Below, piece by piece: positions 15,101-27,254 of a stretch of DNA of 64,000 nt. Made by a program: the position numbers and the translations under genes. Below the pieces are notes generated by a model. The model saw nothing but the letters and a program-made list of their open reading frames with translations, did not search any database and had not been told where the DNA came from. The DNA is from Litomosoides sigmodontis. Taxonomy: Eukaryota > Nematoda > Chromadorea > Rhabditida > Onchocercidae. The stretch spans positions 4,937,738-5,001,737 of the forward strand of contig OY718808.1 in assembly GCA_963070105.1 (NCBI GenBank), read 5' to 3'. Numbering within the stretch: position 1 is the first letter of the stretch; the number at the start of each line of letters is the position of its first letter.

Positions 15101-16830
15101 AAACTAAATGCGTTTTTTGTCGCTGCTGAAGAAAATGATCGATTGCAGTTTTCGTACTTCGTGTCAGTATTAGAAATTCTAAGTAACAGTTTACTACAAT
15201 TCTCTAACATATGAGAAGATCAGAAAAGTTTATATGCCTTAAGGACTACGAAAGTTCCTCGAATGATTGTAAAAATAATAGAAGTAACTGAAAGTTTTTA
15301 TTTTACAAGTAAATGTAAAAAGCAATTGTGATGTTTGACATATTTATAACAATTAGTAAAATGTAATCATCGGTAGCAACTATATTCGTCAACGTTTCAG
15401 GACTCGTCAACGGAGAAGTATCAACTTGTCAGCACGAAGAGAATGGAGCACTATGGGTATGGCGTAACGTTCTGAAATCATAATGATAAACGGCTCTGTT
15501 TCATAGCAGAAAATGTTGGATAATATTGTGATTTTGTTCTCTTAATCCTGTTTTACTAGTGCCTTAAGAATATTCCTTTAATTATAATAGCTTGTTTAGA
15601 AGACAGTGGAGTATTGAGTTAACACTGAAAAAGTATCGTGCAAAAAAGTCAAAACAACAAGAATGCCAAACCTGATTACTCGAGAAATATTAAAACTTAT
15701 GAATAGGGCAGCTAAGAACCTGATAACCAAATCCTTCAGTGGATTTGAATCCGAAAGTCTTAGACGAACAGAAGAGATAAACAAAATACTGAGACAAAGA
15801 AAATAAAATAAAGAAAAAATCATGCAAACCAGGACCACAAGTTTTAAAGTCACGAGAGAAAAGAAACAAGAGAAAATTTTTCGTTTGTGCACGTATCTAA
15901 TCAAAATGACATTTTAATGCATTATCTCTTCCGAGCTAAGTAAAAAAGTTGAGAAAAGGGTACAGAAAAGCTATGCAAGAAGTGTAATTGACTGCTCAGT
16001 CCATTTTCTGGTTTCCTGATCACCACGCACGTTCAATGATTTTTCGGAAATCGCGAGAAACTACCGTGGTGACGTCAGCAACTTCGGTGCTTCTCGTGAC
16101 GTGCCAGCTAAGTGGCAGTTCTTGGGACGATACTTTTCATCATGCTACTAACGGTTTTGGGGCTGGCGTTCGGTTTCCATATTCCTGAAGTATCTCTCTT
16201 GGGTGGGGCGGAGTGTAAATGGTGTGGGCAGTGTAAGGGTTGATGGGAAATTACCTTATTTAGGAAGTATTTGTACATGGAAGTTGAAATATTACGTTCC
16301 ATTCCGTTGCATTATTCTGAATATTGCGTTTCCCAGTAGGTAACATCATAAAGCTAAGTAAGATTTGAAAATGGCATGTAAAGTGCCCAATTATTCAAAT
16401 GACAACAATAGAAAAAGATTACCACTAGCAGAAATCGTATGCAGTGAAGTGCTTTATCGTCAACTATTGTCGTTGTTGATAATGATGATGATTCTATTGA
16501 AAGATGGACTTCACTTAGGCATCAAGTATGTTATACAGTACACATTTCAAGACATACAAAACATTCCTTTTCATAATTAAACGGTGCAACATCTAAGGAC
16601 TAGACAGTGTCATCCGTAGGATTCAAGTTCTGTAAGGATGTATAATGTGGTCGATGCTCCATACCAACATTTGGTTGACTACATAGAATGAATTCCTTTT
16701 GGATTAGCACAGTTTTGCATTGTATCGGTTAATACGATTTCACACTTTTACATCTTATTAGATAGATTAATAGTAGTATTATCTGTTCTTCTGTTGACGA
16801 ACTAAGAAGTCATGTGGTGATTTTTACATG
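15101..16830. other. Intergenic region upstream of erd-2
   Basis: 1.7 kb with no supported exon. The small frames at 15596-15904 (minus) and 15988-16188 (plus) have no splice partners or domain. It contains the two ACGT-core elements listed separately at 16070-16105. Confidence 0.45.
16070..16105 (+). promoter_or_regulatory. Paired ACGT-core elements (CRE/UPRE-like) upstream of erd-2
   Basis: TGACGTCA at 16070-16077 and TGACGTGCC at 16097-16105, with ACGT cores 27 bases apart, lie about 735-770 bases upstream of the erd-2 ATG. TGACGTG is the core of the unfolded-protein-response element bound by XBP1/ATF6-type bZIP factors. KDEL receptors are UPR-responsive in several animals. The match is seen; the regulation is inferred. 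Confidence 0.4.
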
Positions 16831-16839
16831 TCTTCTCAG
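16831..16839 (+). other. Trans-splice acceptor abutting erd-2 ATG
   Basis: TCTTCTCAG is followed immediately by the ATG at 16840. There is an alternative in-frame ATG at 16828, but the 16840 start matches the conserved KDEL-receptor N-terminus (MNIFR), and the acceptor would remove the upstream one. This suggests a spliced leader joined directly to the start codon. Confidence 0.6.
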
Positions 16840-18054
16840 ATGAACATTTTTCGACTGACGGCAGACTTGGCGCATCTTGTTGCCATTTTTATTTTGGCAA
16901 TGAAAATGTGGACGACACGGTCTGTCGCCGGTATATCAGGCAGATCACAGCTTCTTTTTGCTGTTGTTTTCACATCTCGATACTTGGATCTTTTCACCAA
17001 TTTTATTTCCGTTTACAATTCGGCCATGAAGGTTTTTTGATAATATTTCTTGGTTTAATCAGTTTTAACCGTTATCCATTTCGTTTTTCATGGTTAGGAA
17101 AACATCTAACCGATTTATTAAACTCATTGAATTTTTTATGTTAGCTAATTCAGTAGTTTAGTGTCGTCGTCAGTATATCTCATTCAGCTAATTCCTTTCC
17201 GAGATCTACGAGTGGCTTATTCTTTCATTTTAGTTCCTTTCTGATAAATATAGAAAATTTCTGTGGTAGTTTATCACCACGACATATACGCGTTCTATTT
17301 TGCAGATATTTTTCCTAGTGTCATCCTTCGGTACTCTGTACCTGATGTGGGTCAAATTCAAGGCAACTTATGACCGAAATCACGACACTTTTCGCATTGA
17401 ATTCTTAGTGCTTCCGTGTGCTCTTTTAGCTTTGCTTATCAACCACGAATTCACGGTCATGGAGGTATTGCTGTTTTTTATTCCCTTTTGAAGTCGGATG
17501 ACGGAAGTGATATATCTATGCAGAAAAATTTTTAGGTTATGTGGACATTTTCGATTTATTTGGAAGCTGTTGCTATTATGCCTCAATTGTTCATGCTTTC
17601 TCGAACCGGAAGCGCTGAAACTATCACTGCACATTATTTGTTCGCGCTTGGTTCATATCGGTATGTAGACATCTTACACGAACATTCCAATATATAGTGT
17701 ACTTCTCAGCCTTTCTGAGATACAACAAATCCCTTTGATTCTGTTCATCATCTTTACACCTGTTCCGTGGAGTCATTGCTCATTGTAGCAGCAACTTTAT
17801 TTAGCGAGAAAGAGATTTAACTATTATGTTTGTAGAAACAAATAACTACCAGACAACAATTAAAATATTCCAAAATATTGTATTCCAGCGCATTATATAT
17901 ATTGAATTGGATCTACCGCTATTATACGGAAGGATTTTTCGATCCTATTGCTGTCATATCTGGAGTTGTTCAAACCGTGCTTTATGCTGATTTCTTCTAT
18001 CTTTACGTCTCGCGCGTTCTACGTCAGAAGCGTGGTTTACAGCTCTCCGCATAA
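16840..18054 (+). CDS. erd-2: ER lumen protein-retaining receptor (KDEL receptor)
   Basis: Seven-helix Golgi receptor that binds the C-terminal KDEL/HDEL signal of escaped ER chaperones and returns them in COPI vesicles. Four exons (16840-17031, 17306-17464, 17536-17660, 17889-18054) close in frame to 213 residues, the usual family length. Signature blocks in order: [96 protein letters not shown] and [15 protein letters not shown]. The C-terminus ends SA. The start at 16840 is chosen from family alignment and the adjacent acceptor. It lies on the same strand between two mitochondrial helical-repeat genes, 1.7 kb and 1.3 kb from them, so operon membership is not obvious. UPR-like elements lie upstream. 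Confidence 0.98.
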
Positions 18055-19346
18055 TTTTTGCAGTGGTTGTTTCTATAGGCTATAACTTCTAAAAAAGTAA
18101 CTGAATCATATCTTGGGAAATTCAGAAAAGAATCTTGGAAATATTGAAGTTGGGAATTACCTACTTTGTGAAGTGCTGTTACCATTATTTCTACCCTTCA
18201 AATTGATAGAATTATTCACTCAAAGTAGTGTTTTTTCTTCCCATGATTCCATTGCCAAAGTCCTACCAAAATGGCAAAAAATTTTTTCATTTTAAATTGA
18301 GGTGGAAAGGCTTCCTGACCGATATTTGTTAATTTGCATTTGCGGGCGCTAGATTTATTGATATTTGCAGGTGTTAGATTTATTGATTGTTGATTTTTTT
18401 GCAATCAAAATTTTCTGCTAAATGTCGGTTTGTTTCGGGCTCATAGGTAATTTATTAATAACATTTCAGGAGCCTACAGACTTGTCAATATTTCTGTGTT
18501 TATTGCCATTAGTATACAATTTTAATAATGGTGATAAAACCCTTCAGTGCACAACTGTTTTTGCGCTCCTGTTTTTGGCTTCAATAGCCATTATTGTTTG
18601 TTAATATTGAAGTTTACCTTTTTACAATCTTTTTTCCGCTAATCATTTGTTCTTTTTATATTGAAAGACTTCAGTTTTTCTGAGCTTTTTTATTTCCATA
18701 AGATTTCATATGAACAGATAACAGTAATATGGAAGTAAATCGTTAATTTTGTATAGTCCTTCACTTTGTCAGCTTTTATTCCATGCACATTGAAAGGTAA
18801 ACGCTATTCGTTTTTTATTTCACATATAATTAAGAAATTGTGTTTAAGGCACATATATTGACATCATTTTAAAACCTACTTTAACATCTGGGAGTACTTT
18901 GCTATCTAAATAGTATAAAGGCATAAAATTGCCCCGTGGGTTTATTTGCACTGCATAGTTGCGCATTTTTTCATTTCACAATGTATTACCTTGTTTAATT
19001 TCTTATGTAGGTGAAGAAACTGTGACATTAAATTTTAAAGTTTTATTAAGTTGATTTAGATATATACTGTGCATTTCTGTTACTGGGTATTGCGAATCTG
19101 TAAAAGATCGTATCTCTATAATCCTGCGAGAAATTATTTTTTCACGAGAATTATGTCCTGATTGTCTGCGCAGTTTTCGGTTATATCTGGTTAAGTTAAT
19201 TATGCAGTTGTCAGTTTCACCCTTTCAAACATTAGGTTTTTTTCTTTACAGATTGGGTCATTATAATGATTAGCTACTTATTTCGTTTTAATCATCCTAA
19301 TTCAAGATCCTGATGTGGTGCTGTGACTCAAGTTCTGGGCATTGAA
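18055..19346. other. Intergenic, erd-2 to helical-repeat gene 2
   Basis: 1.3 kb, AT-rich. It should contain the erd-2 3' UTR. Short frames (18113-18295, 18422-18604 plus) are hydrophobic chance products without splice support. I see nothing further. Confidence 0.45.
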
Positions 19347-22300
19347 ATGATGTTGCGCTACTCGAACTGCAGGTATTTTGGGTTCTTTTTTGCCACTAAT
19401 TATTGTTAAAAAAGCTACAAATATCTTTTTGTTTTTCTGCATGTCTATTTTAACAGGATGTTCTCCAATTTTGCATCCTCTCTATATCAATTTTTCTTGC
19501 AGGTGTTTGTTGCATGGATGCAAGTTTCATGTGGGAGCTGTGTTGTCGAGTCATCCTTTTACTCCAGGTTTCTGCAACATTTTGAGTAATTCAGTAGATT
19601 GTACAGTCCAATTTACGGAATTTACGTTGGGAAGCGATTGCTTAACTTCTTTTTTGGTTTTTCAGGGATCTGTTCCGGCTCATCTTCATCAATAAATCTC
19701 GACGTAGAAATTCCTCATCGGCAAGCAATGAAATCGTGCAGGTACGCAATTCGAGACAAACAGGAGTATGTGCATATTATTTACGATTTTCAGCTCTTTG
19801 GACGCCCATCTTTATTACTTGTTTTAGTTAGCTCTCATAATACCATGCTGATCTTTTATATTTGTGGTTCAGTGCTATATATTACTGGATTTTGAATTAT
19901 GATCTCATGCAGTTATTACTATAATGAAAATTGTGTCAGCTGCAACTAGTTTTTTTTGTTAGCTTCTTGTAATTATATTAAAAGTTTATCCAAGCTATTT
20001 GCAGTACTTTTTGTACTTTCAATGAATATGAATCATGCGAAATTTTGAATTCCAATCCAAGCAGTACAAGTATCAGAAAGGACGAGCGTTAGTTTTAATG
20101 CATTTTACCTGTATAGAATTTTTACGATCCGCGCGAGCAGTAATTGTTAATTCTGTGGGATAACTGAGTGTTCCGTTGTATCCATCTTCCTTGTAGTAAA
20201 AAACGTGAAGCGAATATGGCTAATTAATTTTAAATCGTTTAGTTAGCGAAAGTGTAATTGAAATTTTGGAGTCTTTCTTTGAAACATATGGATGGCATAG
20301 TATCGATGGCATGTTGGTTGATCTGCCCACTCAAACTTATGAAATGTTAGTATCGAGGTAATCTGTTTTCGTCATAATTACTTACGATAAAACCACAAGT
20401 TTTATGTTTCTTTGCATAATATTACATGATTATGAGAAATATAAATTTTCAGTTTTCCAACTGATCGCGACGTTCCGGCAACTGCGTTTAACAATATACA
20501 ACTGTGCAATAGAGTGTTGAGCACTAAATCAAGAACGAGCTCACGAAGGCCGCAATGGGTTTCTTTTTTCTTAATGTTATTTTTAAATTTTGGGAAATTA
20601 TGTCCTTTGGTGGTTTCTAGCACATTTCTGCTTTTACTGCTTCAATTGTCCAGACATCAAATGCTTCCCAGTTCAGCGCTGGTTTCTGCATCTGCGACAA
20701 CTGAATCGCTTTTTATGAAGGAAGAGTATTTCAAGATTCTAACAGATTTACGATTTATAGCGGACGTTTTATAATCGATTACGATCAACGCATCTTTATG
20801 CTACAACGAGAAACGCTGTTAGAAGTAGAGAAGCTTTACTATATAAAAGTGAACGTGATATGCTGAAATCGGTAACTGTACTTTGCTAGTTCATAAACCA
20901 ATCAATCGTTTTTAGTTCCAAACAGCACTATTCTTTACCATTAAACAAGTGTATCGTCAGTGCAATATTAAATTACAAAGGATAAATTATGTTATTTGTA
21001 GATGGATCAGCGTAGTATGCAGTCTATTTCGAATAAGTGGCGGCCCATAATGAATTTTCAATTACGAACTCTAAAAACAACTCCACGTTCGACCAACGTT
21101 CATGATGGGGCAGTCTCGACTACCGTTGTCTCTTGTCAAGAGAAAGTTCGGAAGCCATCCAGGACTGACAATGGTGAATTAGTGACTTCAAAGACCAAAA
21201 CTGCATCAGTTGAACAACTAAAGCAACTTACTTTAAAAAAGGTAAAAGAAATGTTTCTCTTTCTCACCATTAGTGCTATATGTGTGCAATGTTTCATATA
21301 CCTAGCATTCTCAAAACTTAATAAAATTTTGAAGTTTTACTAATTTTAGGATGTTGTTGGTTTAAAACGGGTTTTAAGTGAGGGACTTTGGCCATCGCAT
21401 CGTCGTTTGAAAACATTTGTCGCCGAACTTTTTGAAGTCTTTATCGTACATGGAAAAGATGTGAAGGAGGCTTTATGGCTTATGGATAGTTTGTATGTTT
21501 TTTTCGCTTAACTTATTAATAATGATGATATGCATCATTCCGTATTAAAATTTTCGGGAAGTGGTAGCTAGTATCATTTTATTATTCAAATTTTTGCTTT
21601 CAAATACCAAGTGTAGTTAAGGTTCCAATTTAATACTCTACTACTTCAGCGCATCAGCAAACAATCGTGTTCCGTTACCAAATGCAGTTATTTTGCAACT
21701 GATCAAACGGATTCTGGTTGAGAAAGGAATAAACGCTGCAATCGATTATGCTATTCATTGTCGAAATTTATTACTTATTAAATCACGTATGTTCTGTAAT
21801 AGCGTAATTTTTGACGATGATATATATATATAAGGCTTTTCTAAAAATTCTGAGTAGAAAATTCAAACTTTGGAAGCCTCAAAAAAATTAGGAAAGCATT
21901 ATTCAGCATAATTATTAAAAAAATGGGGAGTTTATATTGGTCAACTTCATTATTTCACACATACTTAAAGCCGAATCGATTTTGTGATAAGCAACTCTTT
22001 ATAGCCCCAGATGGTTTATTCTTCGATCATTCTGTAGCTGCTGCTGATGACCTCTTTGCCGAAGCTTTCATGAAGAATGATTTACCAAGAATTCAGGACT
22101 TGTGCGATATACTGATTGACTTGGGCTTTCTCCGCAGTTCTTCTACTTATTTACGTGCTGCTGTTAGGTCTCATTTGCGGAGGTTCTTTTTCAAAATATT
22201 AACGGTAATTTTTGTGTAAATGGCGTTTTTAGATTGTAACTTATTTATTTGTAGTGGTGGTTTTGGTACCGCTTTCAACATATGGTATAAAAATGCTCGG

Positions 22301-23799
22301 AAATATCGTGTTGCTGCTGGTAGTGATCTTCTTATACAACATATACTTTTGGAAAGAAATGCAGATGATGTATTTCAAGAGAAAAGACTTAGTATGCTTA
22401 GCTTTTCCATTAATTTATACTTGAGTTTTTTATTCTTTTGATGAAAAATGCAGAATGAAATACCGTGTATTGTTTAATATTGCAGTGCATATTATTGTTC
22501 CTGCAGCAATGAGGAATCTTTTAAATCATGTTTATGGATAGTTATTCTGAAGAAACAAATTTAATACATTGTAGTTCTTGTGTAAACTAGCTTAACTAGT
22601 TGTATATAGGGAGGGCCAGAATAAATGGGAAAACGGAGGTATACGGGTTACCATAGAAGGCATTTGATATGTTGTGGCATGTACAATTTTGTGTGGATTT
22701 CAGGAAATATTTTGGAAAAACTCGATGAATTTGATGCATTTTACGATGGTCTTGCTGAACTCGTAATGGAGCTGTTAAAGGCAAACATGACTTGTGAGGC
22801 GGGGCTGATATTCAAAAGGGTCAGGATTTACATCTGATACATGTTAAGCTCTGTTTCATTTTTCACAGAGTTATATTTTCGTTTAACATTAATATATGCT
22901 TTCAGCTGAAAATACCTGGACGTCACTTCAGAGAACCACTATTTCGTATGCAACGTGATCTGGTACATTTTTTAAAAATCAAAAATTGTGTTCTAAATTT
23001 TATCTGTCTTTTCCGTTTTTTTTTGTAGTTCCAGACGTATTATTTCTGAATCTTCAGAACAACTTGTCTCATGTGGAACATTTTGCCACCGTTTTGTTAA
23101 CTGCTTTACTAGAAGAAAATAGATCTGGGAGTCGTGGAAAATATTCACGACGAAAATTGTCATCAGAAGTAGAGATGACGAAAGATTTTGAAGTAAGTTT
23201 TGAATTTTCAAAGTAATTTAGTACAAAACTCTTCCTTCTTTATCACCTTTTTTTGCTTTGTAATGGGAAATGGAATTCTGAAAAAAATTTTCAGGTGTCA
23301 ATTCACAAAAGTTATATCATGTCACTAATATCGATTTGGCAACCACGTTATAAACGAAGACAGGAAGTAGAAATAAAGAAGTTCAGAGCTGATGTCGAGC
23401 AACTTCAAGGACTAATACATATAACCCAAAATGTTTGGTTTGAGATAGCAAGTATGTTTACGCTTTATTATATCAGTGCTTCGAAACTCCATGTACTAAC
23501 ATTATTTGATTAAAAGTTATCGCTTATCCAACGGAGATGGGGGGCGCAAATGCCTTTTTGACTGCTTTTTTTGATAATGAAACAGTTTGATTTTTGAGTG
23601 AGGTCTTTATGGGCTTTAAATCTTCACATAAAATTCAGGTTTTATAATGTCCTGCTTACTTTTCTCAGGTGATGCTGACAACTTGGAATCATTGAAACGT
23701 TTACGGACATGGATTACAAAACATAGCAGCTGTGAATTTGGCAGTATGAGAAAGAAATTGGAAGATTTCATGGACAGAAGTAGTTTCGAGACAGAATAG
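19347..23799 (+). CDS. Mitochondrial helical-repeat protein, PPR/LRPPRC-like (gene 2)
   Basis: About 15 exons join to roughly 650 residues: 19347-19372, 19503-19567, 19666-19741, 20247-20357, 20453-20558, 20761-20871, 21002-21241, 21350-21492, 21650-21786, 22005-22182, 22255-22391, 22704-22819, 22906-22954, then exons near 23030-23192, 23295-23450 and 23669-23799. Phases agree throughout. The N-terminus ([20 protein letters not shown]) is basic and free of acidic residues, like a transit peptide. The body is helical, with segments such as [40 protein letters not shown] and [19 protein letters not shown], compatible with PPR-type repeats. It ends [14 protein letters not shown]. I do not recognise a named family member. 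Skipping the open segment at 20656-20760 is required to keep frame. It could be functionally related to gene 1, but homology between them is not shown. Confidence 0.6.
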
Positions 23800-25044
23800 T
23801 AATGATTTTCATAGGGATAAAAGATCGCTTATATAATTCCTTATTTCAGCTTTTTATATTTTTGAAACGAGAATTGGGCGGTTGGGATGTTCCGAATTTC
23901 CTTCTAATTTTTTTGTATCTACGATTTTTATATCTAAAAAGCAGTCGCAGAGTTGTCTCAATTACTTTTTTTAAAGTATCTTTATTTTGTTGTTTCTGAA
24001 AATGCTCAAATTTCCTGTTACAACTTTATTTTGCTATTAAACAGACTTATGTTGTTAGTATAGTTTTTGCGGTGAGTTTTTTTGCTCTCAATCTTTTTTC
24101 ATGTTTACAGGTCTTTTGTTGTTCGGTTCGAATAAACTGATTACAATTTTATCCACGCATTCTACCAAGAAAGATTTTGTAACATTCTGTTACCATCCAA
24201 TAGAATAACTTAAGATGTAGAAATTAGGAAGAGCTATATCTGATCCATATTCAGCCTTGTTTTTCTGTTTACGTTGAAAATGAGTAGTTTATAAAAGCTG
24301 AAAGTGAGCTGAGTAAGGAGCAGTGTTCAGAAAAATCTACTTATTCAGTCAGAGGAATGAGCGTGAATACGTTTCTATCTTTCATCTTTATTAAGTAAAG
24401 AAATCTGATCGATTTCCGAGCTAATGATTTTTCAGAATATTACATACTAGAGATGCATTATTTGCTTAGATCTCTTTAATGTTTAGTCTACGGTTTGTGG
24501 ACTTTTGCTTTCTCGAACCTGTCTCACAGTGTTCGTTTGTGAGGTTTTCGCGCTTGATGTTTGCAAATAGTTTTCAAAAAGTATAATAACTTCAAAAGTG
24601 ATGATTTATGGCACTTAACTACTCTTTTTTCTAAGGCTCTCCGGAATTGAGTATTTACTTGGAAGTCCCTGCCACTTTTAATATACTTTTTCAGGAATCA
24701 GTTGCAAGATCTGATAGAAATAAAACGAATAAGCAAATTTCTGCTTCCTCGTAAGCAGTTTGAAAGCGAAAAAAATTCACACACAGAAGTAACTCAGGCT
24801 ATAATAAGACTTTATTGAAAATAGCCTTGTCTGAGAAGAGGGATATATTTGATGAAAATTTTTGATCAAATTTGATCGCCTGACACAATCGGTGTTTTTG
24901 AAATGAATTCATTGTTCACTGGTAAATATTACAGGTTGGTCGATTTAAAAACATTTTTGAAATTTTCATTTGTGTATTCTTCGTCATAATATCCTTTCTT
25001 GAGGAAGAAGGAGAGGTTATTCGTTTATCTATTGAAAGAGTAAA
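23800..25044. other. Intergenic between gene 2 and the 202-residue gene
   Basis: 1.2 kb with no exon I can support. The frame at 23802-23999 follows the stop of gene 2 and looks like 3' UTR. Confidence 0.45.
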
Positions 25045-27037
25045 ATGTCAAGCAGTCAGCACGAAAATTTTTCTCCAGAAGCTATCGATCTGCTTACCTC
25101 TGTGATGAATATGACATTGAACAAAGCTGAACAGGTACTCTGGCACTTGCTCCTTACATTTGTAATTTACTAAATTGAAAATCGCATGGTTAGAAGCTTT
25201 GAATTTTGGCCACTCATTTAGCTTATATTGATTTCAGATTAGGCTTATACTTTCCTTTCAAACATTGCCAGAACAATACCATTGTTTTGCTTGCCATGCA
25301 TTGGAATGCTAAAAAGATTTTTCTCTTTTTGGTATAATTTAGCATTACCCATTCAAATCACGAGGTGTAATGGAATTCATATGTTTCGAATAAGTTTAAG
25401 AGATAAGTGACCATTATGAACAGATGACGTTATTTCTTGACCCATAAATCAGAACATCGTTTATTATTAATTTTTGATTCTGGATTTAGTATGCTATGTG
25501 CTATTTCCATCCTATTATTTCCGAAATTATGTTTCCCAACTTAGCTCCTAAATTACTGTCAAAAAAAAGAATATATCTTAGGAAGGCAGAAAGTTATCAT
25601 TTATAAATTTCAAGATTAATTAAAGTTCTCCAATTTTTTTTGGTTAATAAATGAGTGACCAAGTGATTTGTTCAATCCCAATGACGTTCGTACTTATTTT
25701 AGTTATCTCGATGCAATCAACTGCCAGCCGAAAAACCAAAGTCAAATCGGAATTTTGGAGTATTAGATGATAACAAAGCATCGTCTGAAAGTAAGGCTGA
25801 AAATACAAATTCAACAGTTGAATAGAAAGTTTCAATTAAGATTTTTCGAAATCGAACACTACACACAGTTGCTATACGTCGTATTTAGATGAATCGGTTT
25901 TAAAGTCAAAACATCCAGGAAAAAACTCGTCAGTGAATGAAGCACAGGTGAATACCATTTTAGCAGTGATTTTAATGAAAACTTGAATTTTTGACTTCAA
26001 AATTTCGAGGGACTTTCACCTCACAACAATTTATAGAGAACAAGTGCAATATGTTAGATATGATCTTCTGCTATTAACTAAATTATTCGGCACTAATTGC
26101 TTACAACAAAATTGAAAACACAAATTAAGACGAATCGAAGTCCTCCAACTATTACAGGATTTTATCCATTTTGGATTCAAATAAAGTTTCAGCCACCTGT
26201 TGGACATGCGGTTGGTGTGGATCTGCTCTCTACAGATATCACAGCTGAACGAACGGGTGGAATTTTCCACGAACCTATCGTAGGTATTACTGAGTTTTGA
26301 GTTTTGAAGCTTCGAACTTCAAATTTAAATTTCACAAATTCCGCTTCAAAATTTTATTATATGATGAAGTTATATTTTGAAAAACTAGATAACTCACATA
26401 GGCAACCTGAAATTTATGAGATGTATGAAAAGTCGAAAGTGAATTTCGATCATTATAAATCCTCAAATATACTTTAGGTTACCATTTTTATTGAAATGCC
26501 AAAATTTAGAAAATTGCAATTCTAAAAGAATGTCCAAGTGCCACATTTAGTTACATGATGAAAGTACGAAAAGTTGCTGAAGATATCTATGTTCCTGCAA
26601 AAGTTAGTTCAATCTTGCTATGCAATTCATTATAATTGTCATGGCTTACATTTTTACAAAAAAATTCCGCTAGTTCCAAATGAAGGATAGTGAGAATTGC
26701 AGATTGTTGTAACTCATTTGCATCAGGCGGGTGTTGATATTAGTTTTCATATGGACACAAAGCTACATCCTGAACTTCCATCACTCTACCTTCGCATCTT
26801 TTGTCCTAATTTTAAGCCGAAACAGGTATGGATCAATGGGAAAGAATACATTCGTTGACCATTACTACCATTGCTATCAGAAAAAACTAAAAATGTTTAT
26901 AAATGTCAGATGAAATCATTAACAACGGAAAATAAACTATTATTTCTAATTTGATGTTTTATGTGTAGTTTCCTTATTGTTTGAGAACTGTGAAGAACCG
27001 AGTGATACGTTGCTTCTTCACTTATCCATTTGTGTAA
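25045..27037 (+). CDS. Uncharacterised 202-residue protein
   Basis: Seven exons (25045-25134, 25703-25790, 25889-25947, 26193-26279, 26510-26602, 26703-26825, 26969-27037) give one continuous frame with consistent GT-AG sites. The first third (MSSSQHENFSPEAIDLLTSV, then a Lys/Ser/Asn-rich stretch) looks disordered. From about residue 80 the sequence turns globular: PPVGHAVGVDLLSTDIT, KECPSATFSYMMKVRKVAED, IVVTHLHQAGVDISFHMDTK, LPSLYLRIFCPNF and a basic, aromatic C-terminus ending FFTYPFV. There is no signal peptide and no membrane helix. I do not recognise the family. The ending is compact and phase-consistent, so it is unlikely to be a fragment. It converges on the dopamine receptor gene with only about 0.2 kb between stops. 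Confidence 0.62.
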
Positions 27038-27254
27038 TATCGAAGAAGTGAAAATTTGGAGGAGCAATGATAACGTTAAATTGCAGATTCTGTCACATTC
27101 CAATTAGCTGTGTTATGTTTGGGATGAATTGTGATGATTAGGAACGTGAAAAGGATCCTGAACTTTTCTGTTTTTCTTGAATTTATGTGTCTGAAAAAGA
27201 AACGAATTAAAATTCAATGCTTTCATTTCAAGAAAAAGCACTCGAATTTATAAA

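Noticed and set aside
20514..20774. 86-codon plus-strand frame between exons of helical-repeat gene 2
   Set aside because: Including it breaks frame or meets a stop. Direct splicing from 20558 to 20761 keeps phase 0.
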